DNA from: Actibacterium naphthalenivorans
GTDB lineage: Bacteria; Pseudomonadota; Alphaproteobacteria; Rhodobacterales; Rhodobacteraceae
NCBI RefSeq assembly: GCF_014196965.1
Contig: NZ_JACIEQ010000001.1
Location: 496,001-560,000 of the forward strand
Direction of reading: 5' to 3'
Length of the DNA: 64,000 nt
The position numbers and the translations under genes were made by a program. The notes beneath the pieces were generated by a model that saw nothing but the letters and a program-made list of their open reading frames with translations, was not told the DNA's origin and ran no database searches. This document shows, piece after piece, positions 54,639 through 63,408 of the stretch (the first letter of the stretch is position 1; every line of letters begins with the position of its first letter).

Positions 54639-55379
54639 ATGACCTATTGTGTTGGCCTTCGCCTCAATACCGGACTGGTCTTCATGTCCGACACCCGTAC
54701 CAATGCCGGGGTCGACAATATTTCGACCTTCCGCAAGATGCAGTGCTGGTCGGTGCCGGGCGAACGGGTGATCACCGTGCTGACGGCCGGAAACCTGGCC
54801 ACCACCCAGGCAGTCATCAGCCTTCTGGACGAGCGCACCAAGGCGCACGGCGAACGGAACCCGTCGATCTTCGAACAGCCGTCGATGTTTCAGGTGGCCC
54901 GGCTGATTGGCGAAACCCTGCGCGAGGTGATCGCCGAACATGCGGAATCCGGCCAGCGGGCCGACGCGGCGTTCAATGCCACAATGATCGTCGGCGGCCA
55001 GATCGGCCTGGGCGAGCCCCGGCTGTTCCTGATCTACCCCGAGGGCAATTTCATCGAAGCCTCTGCCGACACGCCGTTTTTCCAGATCGGCGAAACCAAG
55101 TACGGCCGCCCCATTCTGGTGCGCGCCTTCGACCCGGACATGAGCTTTGCCGACGCCATCAAACTGTTGCTCGTGTCCTTTGACAGCACGATCAAGGCCA
55201 ACCTCTCGGTCGGCCTGCCGCTGGATTTTCAGATCTACGAGACCGGCAGCCTGCAACCGGGAGAGATTCACCGGGTCGAACGCGATGACGCCTATTTCCA
55301 GACGATTTCCCATGGCTGGGGCGATGCGTTGAAAATAGCGATCGACAGCCTGCCGCCCTATGAGATCACGCCCGGCTGA
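54639..55379 (+). CDS. Anbu proteasome-like peptidase
   Basis: 246 residues. The second residue is Thr (MTYCVGLRL), which after Met removal gives an N-terminal nucleophile as in proteasome beta subunits. The fold motifs FMSDTRTNAGVDN and TAGNLATTQAV are typical of Anbu (ancestral beta subunit). It assembles into rings or a lock-washer helix in homologues. Last gene of the ATP-grasp/alpha-E/transglutaminase operon. Confidence 0.9.
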   Translation: MTYCVGLRLNTGLVFMSDTRTNAGVDNISTFRKMQCWSVPGERVITVLTAGNLATTQAVISLLDERTKAHGERNPSIFEQPSMFQVARLIGETLREVIAEHAESGQRADAAFNATMIVGGQIGLGEPRLFLIYPEGNFIEASADTPFFQIGETKYGRPILVRAFDPDMSFADAIKLLLVSFDSTIKANLSVGLPLDFQIYETGSLQPGEIHRVERDDAYFQTISHGWGDALKIAIDSLPPYEITPG

Positions 55380-55591
55380 TCGCCGGGGGAACGGCTCTCC
55401 AACCAGCCTCCCGGCCGGCCGCCGACTCGGGGAACCGGTTTCTTGCGCGCGGGTTCCGCGCGGCTGCTACAAATTACGCATTTGCACATTTAATAATCAA
55501 ACAGCGCAATTAATTAACAAGCCCCGGCCGCCCCCCCCATTTGCCGGCACGCGCCCCCGCCCACTGCGAAAGTATGCCGCACCGCTGCGGT

Positions 55592-55614
55592 CAGGGTGAC
55601 GCTATGTCACCCTG
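55592..55614. promoter_or_regulatory. Perfect palindrome in the leader region of urtABCDE
   Basis: CAGGGTGAC-GCTAT-GTCACCCTG is a perfect 9-base inverted repeat, about 240 bases upstream of urtA, in the 471-base gap between the Anbu gene and urtA. It can be a hairpin or an operator. The gap contains no gene I can support, only AT-richer patches around 55470-55530. Confidence 0.5.
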
Positions 55615-55727
55615 GCCCAGCGCCATAAAAAATCCACATTTCTTTCAAAGCGTTGGGCTTATCCGCAATTGCCGCGCGATCCGCTCCCGGTTGCAAAACC
55701 CGCATCTCAAATACCCTTTTTGTCCGA

Positions 55728-55750
55728 ACCGGTGCATTTTGCTCACCGGT
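55728..55750. promoter_or_regulatory. Second inverted repeat close to urtA
   Basis: ACCGGTG-N9-CACCGGT is a perfect 7-base inverted repeat about 100 bases upstream of the urtA start. It does not match the NtrC consensus orientation (TGCACC-N5-GGTGCA) and is a candidate site for another regulator. Confidence 0.45.
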
Positions 55751-55850
55751 CCTGTTCATTTTTTGCAGGAGACACCAACAGCAAAAATTATCAACGCTTT
55801 GCGCCGGTGGGGCGTCTCGCTCCACGGGACGTAACAGGGACTATCTGCTC

Positions 55851-57116
55851 ATGATGAAAAAAATTCTTTCCGCCGCCGTTCTTACGGCTGTGTTCGCTGG
55901 CGCGGCGCAGGCCGAGATCAAGGTCGGCATTCTGCATTCGCTGTCAGGAACGATGGCCATTTCCGAAACGACGCTGAAAGACACCATGCTGATGCTCATC
56001 GAGCAGCAGAACGCCAAGGGCGGATTGCTGGGTGAAGAGATCGTGCCGGTGGTCGTCGACCCGGCATCCGACTGGCCGCTCTTCGCCGAAAAAACCCGCG
56101 AGCTGATCAGCAACGAAGGCGTGGACGTGATCTTCGGCTGCTGGACCTCGTCCAGCCGCAAGGCGATCCTGCCGGTGCTCGAAGAACTGAACGGCCTGCT
56201 GTTCTACCCGGTTCAGTATGAGGGCGAGGAAAGCTCCAAGAACGTGTTCTACACCGGCGCCGCCCCCAACCAGCAGGCAATCCCCGCCACCGATTACTTC
56301 CTCGAGGAACTGGGGGTCGAGAAATTCGCGCTGCTGGGCACCGATTACGTCTATCCGCGCACAACCAACAAGATCCTCGAAGCCTATCTCAAGGACAAGG
56401 GCATTGCGGCCGAAGATATCTTCGTCAACTACACACCCTTCGGTCATTCCGACTGGTCCAAGATCGTGGCTGACGTTGTCGCGCTTGGCGCCGACGGCAA
56501 GAAGGTGGGCGTGATTTCCACCATCAACGGCGACGCCAACATCGGCTTTTACAAGGAGCTGGCCGCCGCCGGCATCTCGGCCGACGACATCCCCGTCGTT
56601 GCGTTCTCGGTGGGTGAGGAAGAGCTTTCCGGCCTCGACACCTCCAACCTTGTCGGCCACCTGGCAGCCTGGAACTACTTCCAGTCCGCCGATGCGCCCG
56701 TCAACGAAGAGTTCGTGGCCGCATGGAAAGCCCGGATGGGCGAAGATCGCGTGACCAACGACCCGATGGAGGCCCATGTCATCGGCTTCGACATGTGGGT
56801 TCAGGCCGTTGAGAAAGCCGGCACCGCCGATGTCGATGCGGTGCGCGAGGCGATGTATGGCCTGCAAGTGCCGAACCTGACCGGGGGCACCGCCACGATG
56901 CTGCCGAACCACCACCTGACCAAGCCGGTTCTGATCGGTGAAATCCAGGCCGACGGCCAGTTCGACATCATCAGCCAGACCGAAGAAGTGCCGGGTGATG
57001 CCTGGACCGATTACCTGCCGGAATCTGCGGTTCTGGAGGCAGACTGGCCGGGTCTTGGCTGCGGCATGTACAACACCGAGACCGAGACCTGCGTGCAGAT
57101 CAAGTCGAACTACTGA
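55851..57116 (+). CDS. urtA: Urea ABC transporter substrate-binding protein
   Basis: 421 residues from ATGATG at 55851. A Sec signal peptide (KKILSAAVLTAVFAGAAQA) precedes the mature type I periplasmic binding protein: KVGILHSLSGTMAISE, the FYPVQYEGEE and TDYVYPRTTNK segments are hallmarks of urea-specific UrtA. First gene of urtABCDE. A strong hairpin follows it, which would make its mRNA more abundant. Confidence 0.93.
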   Translation: MMKKILSAAVLTAVFAGAAQAEIKVGILHSLSGTMAISETTLKDTMLMLIEQQNAKGGLLGEEIVPVVVDPASDWPLFAEKTRELISNEGVDVIFGCWTSSSRKAILPVLEELNGLLFYPVQYEGEESSKNVFYTGAAPNQQAIPATDYFLEELGVEKFALLGTDYVYPRTTNKILEAYLKDKGIAAEDIFVNYTPFGHSDWSKIVADVVALGADGKKVGVISTINGDANIGFYKELAAAGISADDIPVVAFSVGEEELSGLDTSNLVGHLAAWNYFQSADAPVNEEFVAAWKARMGEDRVTNDPMEAHVIGFDMWVQAVEKAGTADVDAVREAMYGLQVPNLTGGTATMLPNHHLTKPVLIGEIQADGQFDIISQTEEVPGDAWTDYLPESAVLEADWPGLGCGMYNTETETCVQIKSNY

Positions 57117-57153
57117 GCCGCCTCATGGGCTTGGACTTTCACGACGACAAGAA

Positions 57154-57176
57154 GGAGGGGGCCACGCGCCCCCTCC
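57154..57176 (+). other. Stem-loop between urtA and urtB
   Basis: GGAGGGGGC-CACGC-GCCCCCTCC is a perfect 9-base-pair stem in the 73-base gap between urtA and urtB. No long T-run follows. It likely protects or partly terminates the urtA message. Confidence 0.8.
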
Positions 57177-57189
57177 GGTTTGGGCAGGA

Positions 57190-59151
57190 ATGACACGCAT
57201 ATTTCTCATCGGGCTCCGCGCGGCATTGTTCTGGTTTCTGGCCGCGTTTGCCGTTCAGGCGCAAAGCCCCATTCAGGATCTTCTTCAGGAAAACCGCGCG
57301 GCGGTCGAAAAGGCCTCGCGCAAGACCATAGATGACGTGATCGGGGCGCTGCTGGCCTCGGGCCTTCCCGAAACCCGCGAGGTTCTTGCCAGATGGCGGG
57401 AAAAAGAGCTGTGGCAGCGCGACGAGGACGGGCTGTTCTTTTTCGCCGAAGCAGTGGACGGGAACACCTATCGCCTGATCGACATCGCCACCGGCGAAGC
57501 GGTCGGCGAGTATGACAAGAAGCTGGTCAGCCAGCTCAAGCCCAACAGCGGCGTGCGCAGCGTGATCGCCACGGCGCTTGTGCGGTTTCAGCTGACAGAC
57601 CCCGATCCGGCCAAGCGCGCCGAGGGGCTGACCGCCATCGAACGCGGCCCCGAAGCCTCGCATCTGGAGGCGCTGCGCGCCTCGATCGAGGGCGAGAACG
57701 ACTCCGGGCTTCTGGCCCGCAAACAGCGGCTGGAACGGTTGCTGACCATTGCCTATGACGATGACAGCGCCCTGCGCGTGGCCGCCATCGAAAGCTTTTC
57801 CACCGACCTGGGCGTCGACGCCCGCGCCGCGCTGAACCCGCTGCTGGCCACCACGCGCAAGGCCGCGCCCGCGCTGCCCGAGGGCGTGAACATCGCCAAC
57901 GTTCTGAAACCCGGCAGCAGCGCCCTGCCCCGAAGCGAGGCCTACGCGCTTTTGGTGGCGGCGGATCTGGCGCCGCCGCTGGTCACCGCGGCGCAAAAGA
58001 AAGAGGCGCTGATCGCCAATATCGCGGATGGCACCGTCGCGGGCATGCCCATCCACACCCTTGGCACCGCCGAGGCGCGGGCACGGGCCTATGCCGCCCT
58101 CGCCGACCAGGGGCTTGCCCCGCCCGACGTCACCGAGGACGGGATCGACGCGGCCCTGGGGGCGCATGTCTTCTTCGATCAGTATAACGAACCCGACGCC
58201 GCCATCACCGCCGCGGCCGAAGAGGCGCTTTCGTCGGTCTCGACCCGCGTCGGGGTGAACCAGGCCCTTGATCTGGCGCTCGACGGGCTGTCGCTGGCGT
58301 CGATCTATTTCCTGGCCGCGATCGGGCTGGCCATCACCTTCGGCGTGATGGGCGTGATCAACATGGCACATGGCGAGTTCATCATGATGGGCGCCTATAC
58401 CGGCTATGTGGTGCAGCAATTCGTGCCCAACTATACCGCGTCCATCATCGTGGCGCTGCCGCTGGCCTTTGCCGTGACCTTCGCCGCCGGCGTGGCGATG
58501 GAGCGGCTGGTGATCCGCTGGCTCTATAACCGCCCGCTGGAAACCCTGCTGGCGACCTTCGGCATTTCCATCGCGCTGCAGCAACTGGCCAAGAACATCT
58601 TCGGCACCCAGGCCCGCCCGCTGACCAGCCCCGGCTGGCTGGACGGGGCGCTGGTGCTGAACGATGTGGTGTCGATCAGCTACATCCGCATCGCGATCTT
58701 CGTGCTCGGGATCATCTTCCTGTTCCTGCTGCTGTTCGTGCTGAACAAGACCCGGCTGGGGCTGGAGATGCGCGCGGTCACGCAAAACCCGCGCATGGCG
58801 GCCAGCATGGGGATCAACCCCGACCGGGTGAACATGCTGACCTTCGGGCTCGGCTCGGGCATCGCCGGGATCGCGGGCGTGGCGATCGGGCTTTACGCCA
58901 AGGTCACGTCGGAACTGGGCAGCGACTATATCGTGCAAAGCTTCATGACCGTGGTCGTGGGCGGGGTCGGCAATATCTGGGGCACCCTTCTGGGGGCGGC
59001 GCTGATCGGCTTCCTGCAAAAAGGGATCGAGTGGATGAACCCCTCCAACACTCTCGCCGCGCAGACCTACATGATCATCTTCATCATCATCTTCATCCAG
59101 TTCCGGCCAAAGGGCATCATCGCCCTCAAGGGCCGCGCGGCGGGAGACTAG
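57190..59151 (+). CDS. urtB: Urea ABC transporter permease UrtB
   Basis: 653 residues from the ATG at 57190. A signal-like N-terminus and a long helical periplasmic extension of about 350 residues precede the LivH-like permease domain (from about 360). The permease has GVMGVINMAHGEFIMMGAYTGY and the EAA-like loop NPRMAASMGINPDRVNML. The long N-terminal extension is normal for UrtB and distinguishes it from LivH. Confidence 0.93.
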   Translation: MTRIFLIGLRAALFWFLAAFAVQAQSPIQDLLQENRAAVEKASRKTIDDVIGALLASGLPETREVLARWREKELWQRDEDGLFFFAEAVDGNTYRLIDIATGEAVGEYDKKLVSQLKPNSGVRSVIATALVRFQLTDPDPAKRAEGLTAIERGPEASHLEALRASIEGENDSGLLARKQRLERLLTIAYDDDSALRVAAIESFSTDLGVDARAALNPLLATTRKAAPALPEGVNIANVLKPGSSALPRSEAYALLVAADLAPPLVTAAQKKEALIANIADGTVAGMPIHTLGTAEARARAYAALADQGLAPPDVTEDGIDAALGAHVFFDQYNEPDAAITAAAEEALSSVSTRVGVNQALDLALDGLSLASIYFLAAIGLAITFGVMGVINMAHGEFIMMGAYTGYVVQQFVPNYTASIIVALPLAFAVTFAAGVAMERLVIRWLYNRPLETLLATFGISIALQQLAKNIFGTQARPLTSPGWLDGALVLNDVVSISYIRIAIFVLGIIFLFLLLFVLNKTRLGLEMRAVTQNPRMAASMGINPDRVNMLTFGLGSGIAGIAGVAIGLYAKVTSELGSDYIVQSFMTVVVGGVGNIWGTLLGAALIGFLQKGIEWMNPSNTLAAQTYMIIFIIIFIQFRPKGIIALKGRAAGD

Positions 59152-59154
59152 GCC

Positions 59155-60387
59155 ATGGAACGCAGCTTTTTCGCCCGCAACCCTTCGGCCCTGATCTTCA
59201 TCCTGCTGCTGGCGGCCTTCACCCTTGGCGTCACCCTGCTGTCCGAAGGTTTCGGCATGGATGTGGTTTCCACCTCCATGGTCAAGACCCTGGGCAAGAC
59301 GCTTTGCCTGTGCCTGGTTGCCGTGGCGATGGATCTTGTCTGGGGCTATTGCGGCATCCTTTCGCTGGGCCATTTCGCCTTTTTCGGGCTGGGCGGCTAC
59401 ATGATCGGCATGTGGCTGATGTATGAACGCACCAAGGCCATCGTGATTTCGGCAACCGCCGGCGGCCCCCTGCCCGCGACGCCCGAGGAAATCCGCGAAG
59501 GTATCGGCGTGCAGATCTTCGGTGTGGTCGGCGGATCGGAGATCCCACCGATCTGGTATTTCGCCGACAGCCTGACCATCCAGCTTGCGCTGGTGGTGCT
59601 GGTGCCCGGCCTTCTGGCGCTGATCTTCGGCTGGCTCGCCTTCCGCAGCCGCGTGGCCGGGGTGTACCTGTCGATCCTGACCCAGGCGATGACACTGGCC
59701 CTGTCGCTCTACCTGTTCCAGAATGACAGCGGGTTGCGCGGCAACAACGGCCTGTCGGGGCTGCAGAACCTGCCGGGCGCCGAAAACGTGCCGCAAACCC
59801 TGATCTCGATCTATTTCCTGTGGGCCTCCGCGCTGGCGCTCGGGCTGGGGTATCTGCTGGCGGCCTGGGTCGCGGGCGGCAAGTTCGGCTCGGTGATCCG
59901 TGGCATCCGCGATGACGAGGCGCGGGTGCGGTTCCTGGGCTATCACGTCGAGGGCTACAAGCTTTTCGTCTTCACCCTCACGGCCGTGATCGCCGCCATC
60001 GCCGGGGCGCTCTACTATCCGCAGGCGGGCATCATCAACCCGGCCGAGATCGCGCCGATCGCCAGCATCTATCTGGCGGTCTGGGTCGCGATCGGCGGGC
60101 GCGGGCGGCTTTACGGCGCGGTGATCGGCGCCGCCCTCGTCAGCCTCGTGTCCACCTGGTTCACCGGCGGGCAGGCGCCCGACATTCCGCTGGGCTTTTA
60201 CACGGTGCAATGGGTGGATTGGTGGCTGATCCTGCTGGGCCTCAGCTTCGTGCTGGTCACCCTGTTCGCGCCCAAGGGCATCGGCGGGCTGTTCGACCTG
60301 ATCGCCGGGCGCGGATCGCCCGAGCGCCACGGGGCCGATCTTGGCCCCGATCCCGGCGCCTTGCGCGAGAAGGAGGCCGAGGAATGA
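59155..60387 (+). CDS. urtC: Urea ABC transporter permease UrtC
   Basis: 410 residues with about nine TM segments. LivM-like permease motifs are MDLVWGYCGILSLGHFAFFGLGGY and the EAA-like loop GVIRGIRDDEARVRFLG (as SVIRGIRDDEARVRFLGY). UrtC has a charged cytoplasmic tail (RHGADLGPDPGALREKEAEE). Starts 3 bases after urtB and overlaps urtD by 4 bases. Confidence 0.93.
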   Translation: MERSFFARNPSALIFILLLAAFTLGVTLLSEGFGMDVVSTSMVKTLGKTLCLCLVAVAMDLVWGYCGILSLGHFAFFGLGGYMIGMWLMYERTKAIVISATAGGPLPATPEEIREGIGVQIFGVVGGSEIPPIWYFADSLTIQLALVVLVPGLLALIFGWLAFRSRVAGVYLSILTQAMTLALSLYLFQNDSGLRGNNGLSGLQNLPGAENVPQTLISIYFLWASALALGLGYLLAAWVAGGKFGSVIRGIRDDEARVRFLGYHVEGYKLFVFTLTAVIAAIAGALYYPQAGIINPAEIAPIASIYLAVWVAIGGRGRLYGAVIGAALVSLVSTWFTGGQAPDIPLGFYTVQWVDWWLILLGLSFVLVTLFAPKGIGGLFDLIAGRGSPERHGADLGPDPGALREKEAEE

Positions 60388-61124
60388 GCACGCTGCTAGA
60401 GGTTTCCGGCATCTCCGTCACCTTCGACGGGTTCCGCGCCATCAACAACCTGAGCTTTCGGATCGGCGAGGCCGAGCTGCGCGCGATCATCGGCCCCAAT
60501 GGCGCCGGCAAGACCACCTTCATGGATATCGTCACCGGCAAGACCCGCCCCGACGAGGGGCGCGTGATCTGGGGCGAAAAGAACGTCAGCCTGCTGAAGA
60601 TGTCGGAAAGCCAGATCGCGCGCCAGGGCATCGGCCGCAAGTTCCAGCGCCCCACCGTGTTCGAGGATCAGTCGGTGTTCGACAACCTGCTGATGGCGTT
60701 GAAAAATGATCGGGGGCCGTTCGCGGTGCTGACCTATCGCCGCTCGGCCGAGGATGCCGACAAGGTGCGCGCCCTCGCCGAAGAGATCGGGCTGAAGGCC
60801 GAACTGCCGCGCAAGGCGGGCGAACTGGCGCATGGGCAAAAGCAATGGCTGGAAATCGGCATGCTGCTGGCCCAGGAACCACGCCTGCTGCTGGTCGATG
60901 AACCGGCGGCGGGGATGAGCCCGGCGGAACGCGAACACACCACCGCGCTGCTGGTCGAAGCGGCGAAAACCCGCGCCGTGGTCGTGGTCGAGCATGACAT
61001 GGAATTCGTCCGCCGGCTGGGCTGCAAGGTGACGGTGTTTCACGAAGGCTCGGTTCTGGCCGAGGGCAGCCTGGATCACGTAACCGCAAACAAGGACGTC
61101 ATCGACGTCTATCTGGGGCGCTGA
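60384..61124 (+). CDS. urtD: Urea ABC transporter ATP-binding protein UrtD
   Basis: 246 residues from the ATG at 60384. Walker A GPNGAGKTT, the ABC signature region AHGQKQWLEIGMLLAQEP and Walker B LLLVDEPAAGM are present; the LivG-type family is clear. Longer upstream frame was rejected because it lies inside urtC. Confidence 0.94.
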   Translation: MSTLLEVSGISVTFDGFRAINNLSFRIGEAELRAIIGPNGAGKTTFMDIVTGKTRPDEGRVIWGEKNVSLLKMSESQIARQGIGRKFQRPTVFEDQSVFDNLLMALKNDRGPFAVLTYRRSAEDADKVRALAEEIGLKAELPRKAGELAHGQKQWLEIGMLLAQEPRLLLVDEPAAGMSPAEREHTTALLVEAAKTRAVVVVEHDMEFVRRLGCKVTVFHEGSVLAEGSLDHVTANKDVIDVYLGR

Positions 61125-61125
61125 G

Positions 61126-61821
61126 ATGCTAGAGACAAAGAACCTGACCCTGCATTACGGCGGCAGCCAGATCCTCTATGGCATCGACATGGCCGCCGAG
61201 ACCGGCCAGATCACCTGCGTGATGGGCACCAACGGCGTCGGCAAGACCAGCCTGCTGAAGGCGCTGTCGGGCACGCATCACCGCTCGGGCGGCGAGGTGG
61301 TTCTGAATGGCGAGGGGCTGGGCAAACCCCCGGCCCATGTTCTGGCGCATAAAGGCGTTGGCTATGTGCCGCAGGGGCGGATGATCTTTCCGCTGCTGAC
61401 GGTGAAGGAGAACATGGAAACCGCCTATGCCTGCCTGCCGCGCGCGGAACATATGGTGCCGGGCGAGATCTATGAACTGTTCCCGGTGCTCAAGGAAATG
61501 CAGCACCGGCGCGGCGGCGACCTGTCAGGCGGCCAGCAACAGCAACTGGCCATCGCCCGCGCGATGATCACCAAACCCAAACTGCTGTTGCTGGACGAGC
61601 CGACGGAAGGCATCCAGCCCAATATCATCCAGCAGATCGGCCGGGTCATCGAATATCTGCGCGATCAGAACAGCATGGCGATCGTGCTGGTCGAACAGTT
61701 CTTCAGCTTCGCCTACGGGCTGGCCGACCGGTTCTATGTACTCAATCAGGGCCGGGTAACGCTGAGCGGCGCCAAATCGGACGTATCCGAAGCAGCCCTG
61801 ATGGAGGCGGTTTCGGTCTGA
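61126..61821 (+). CDS. urtE: Urea ABC transporter ATP-binding protein UrtE
   Basis: 231 residues. Walker A GTNGVGKTS, signature LSGGQQQQLAIARAM and Walker B LLLLDEPTEG identify the LivF-type ATPase. It starts 1 base after the urtD stop and ends the operon. A GC-rich inverted repeat (CCGGCCCG near 61823 and CGGGCCGG near 61852) lies in the following 186-base gap and may be part of a terminator. Confidence 0.94.
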   Translation: MLETKNLTLHYGGSQILYGIDMAAETGQITCVMGTNGVGKTSLLKALSGTHHRSGGEVVLNGEGLGKPPAHVLAHKGVGYVPQGRMIFPLLTVKENMETAYACLPRAEHMVPGEIYELFPVLKEMQHRRGGDLSGGQQQQLAIARAMITKPKLLLLDEPTEGIQPNIIQQIGRVIEYLRDQNSMAIVLVEQFFSFAYGLADRFYVLNQGRVTLSGAKSDVSEAALMEAVSV

Positions 61822-62007
61822 TCCGGCCCGCCCCCATCGACGAATTTCCGCCGGGCCGGCGTGCCGCGCCCCGTTTCCCTTGGCCAGAAAGAAATGCCTG
61901 CGCATAATTGCGGCAGGTCAGGGCCGCACACCACCGTCGATATTGCAGATCCAAGCACTTTTCCAAACCTGCGCGCGGACCATCTGAAATGATTTGAGGG
62001 CCGCCGC

Positions 62008-63363
62008 ATGGACCGTTTTCTATTCAGGAAGATCGAACTCTGGGTGTTGCTGGTGCTGCGCCTTATCGGCTTCGCCGCGCTGATCCTCTTCGGCTCGGTC
62101 GTGCGCAATGCCGCCCTTGGAAATCAGCGGTTCGGCACGCTGGGGGCCTCGGCGCTCGCCCTTGCCGAAATTCCGGCCACTGCCCGCAAATTGCTTCGGG
62201 ACGATGAAACAATGGTGGCGTTCCGCAGCGTTGCCGTCGAAGGCACGCGCGGCTGGCAGTTCGACCCCGCCGCGCAGGCGTTCCCCGGCTATCTCCTGCT
62301 CAGCCGCTACGATGGCGATGCGCGGCGTCACATCATCGAACTCGTCGACATCGCGAACGGCAGTGTCGCACACACCTGGCGCCCGGATGCAGACAGCCTG
62401 CTGGCCGGCACCACGCACCAATCCACCGTCATCACCTTCGAACGCTGGCGAACCAGATATTTCCGGTTCATTCACCCACTGCTTTTGCCCGATGGCGGAC
62501 TTGTGCTGAAAGATCACCAATCCCCGCTGATCCGGACGGACGCCTGCGGCGAAATGGTCTGGCGGCGCGAGGGCAGCTTCTTTCACCACACCACCGAACC
62601 TGCGACGGACGGGTCGCTCTGGGTGCCCGGCCGGATCGAGCCTTCGGTGATCGAGGGCGCGCCCCCGTCCTTCCGCGATGAAACCATCGCGCATGTTTCC
62701 CCCGAGGGCGTCATTATAGACGAACGCTCGGTGGCCAAGATCCTTGTCGACAACGGGTTGGCGTGGCAGCTTTTCGCGACCGGCCGGTATCAGGACGATC
62801 TGATCCATCTGAACGACGTTCAACCGGTGCCCGGCGATGGCCCCTACTGGCAGAAGGGTGTTCTGTTTCTCAGCCTGCGCCATCTGTCCATGGTCGCGCT
62901 CTACCGCACCGCCACAAATGAAATCGTCTGGAGCAAACAGGGCCCCTGGGTCGCCCAGCATGACGTTGATGTCGTCGACGATCACACGATCGCGGTTTTC
63001 AGCAACAACGCCTTCCGGTTTTCCACCTCGGGGCGCGGCAGGGTCGACGGCACCAACCAGATCATCTTTTACGACTTCGCGCAGGACCGGGTATCGCGCC
63101 CGTTCGCGCCGCTGTTCGCGGCGCAGCGGATTGCCACCGTCAGCGAAGGCCTGTTCGAAATCCTGCCCGGCGGCTATCTGATGGTGGAAGAAGAGAATTC
63201 CGCCCGTTTTCTGGTCTTCGCGTCCGACGGCGCACTGGCGGCGGAATTCGTGAACCGCGCCACCGACGGCAAGACCTATCGCCTCGGCTGGAGCCGTTTC
63301 GTCAGCCGGGATCTGGGCGAGAGCGCCATGGCCGCGGTGGCAAACCGGACCTGCGCCAACTGA
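62008..63363 (+). CDS. Arylsulfotransferase-like membrane-anchored protein
   Basis: 451 residues. One N-terminal TM helix (LWVLLVLRLIGFAALILFGSV) anchors a large domain with the repeated beta-propeller pattern of arylsulfotransferase (ASST-like) proteins: HPLLLPDGGLVLKDHQSPLI, LIHLNDVQPVP (HLND motif) and QHDVDVVDDHTIAVFSN. The catalytic His of ASST and the substrate cannot be confirmed. It follows urtE after 186 bases and is convergent with the alcohol dehydrogenase gene. Confidence 0.78.
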   Translation: MDRFLFRKIELWVLLVLRLIGFAALILFGSVVRNAALGNQRFGTLGASALALAEIPATARKLLRDDETMVAFRSVAVEGTRGWQFDPAAQAFPGYLLLSRYDGDARRHIIELVDIANGSVAHTWRPDADSLLAGTTHQSTVITFERWRTRYFRFIHPLLLPDGGLVLKDHQSPLIRTDACGEMVWRREGSFFHHTTEPATDGSLWVPGRIEPSVIEGAPPSFRDETIAHVSPEGVIIDERSVAKILVDNGLAWQLFATGRYQDDLIHLNDVQPVPGDGPYWQKGVLFLSLRHLSMVALYRTATNEIVWSKQGPWVAQHDVDVVDDHTIAVFSNNAFRFSTSGRGRVDGTNQIIFYDFAQDRVSRPFAPLFAAQRIATVSEGLFEILPGGYLMVEEENSARFLVFASDGALAAEFVNRATDGKTYRLGWSRFVSRDLGESAMAAVANRTCAN

Positions 63364-63408
63364 AGTCGCGGCGCCCCCCGGCCGGCATGCCGGGAGGGCC
63401 GCAGGCGA

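Noticed and set aside
55731-55743. GGTGCATTTTGC as a sigma-54 promoter of urtA
   Set aside because: The GG and GC are only 8 bases apart instead of the required 10, and the -24 element lacks TGGCAC.
57139-60330. A 1063-codon open frame on the minus strand opposite urtB and urtC
   Set aside because: Antisense shadow: composition is His/Arg/Gln rich without domain signatures, and the plus strand encodes clear urea permeases.
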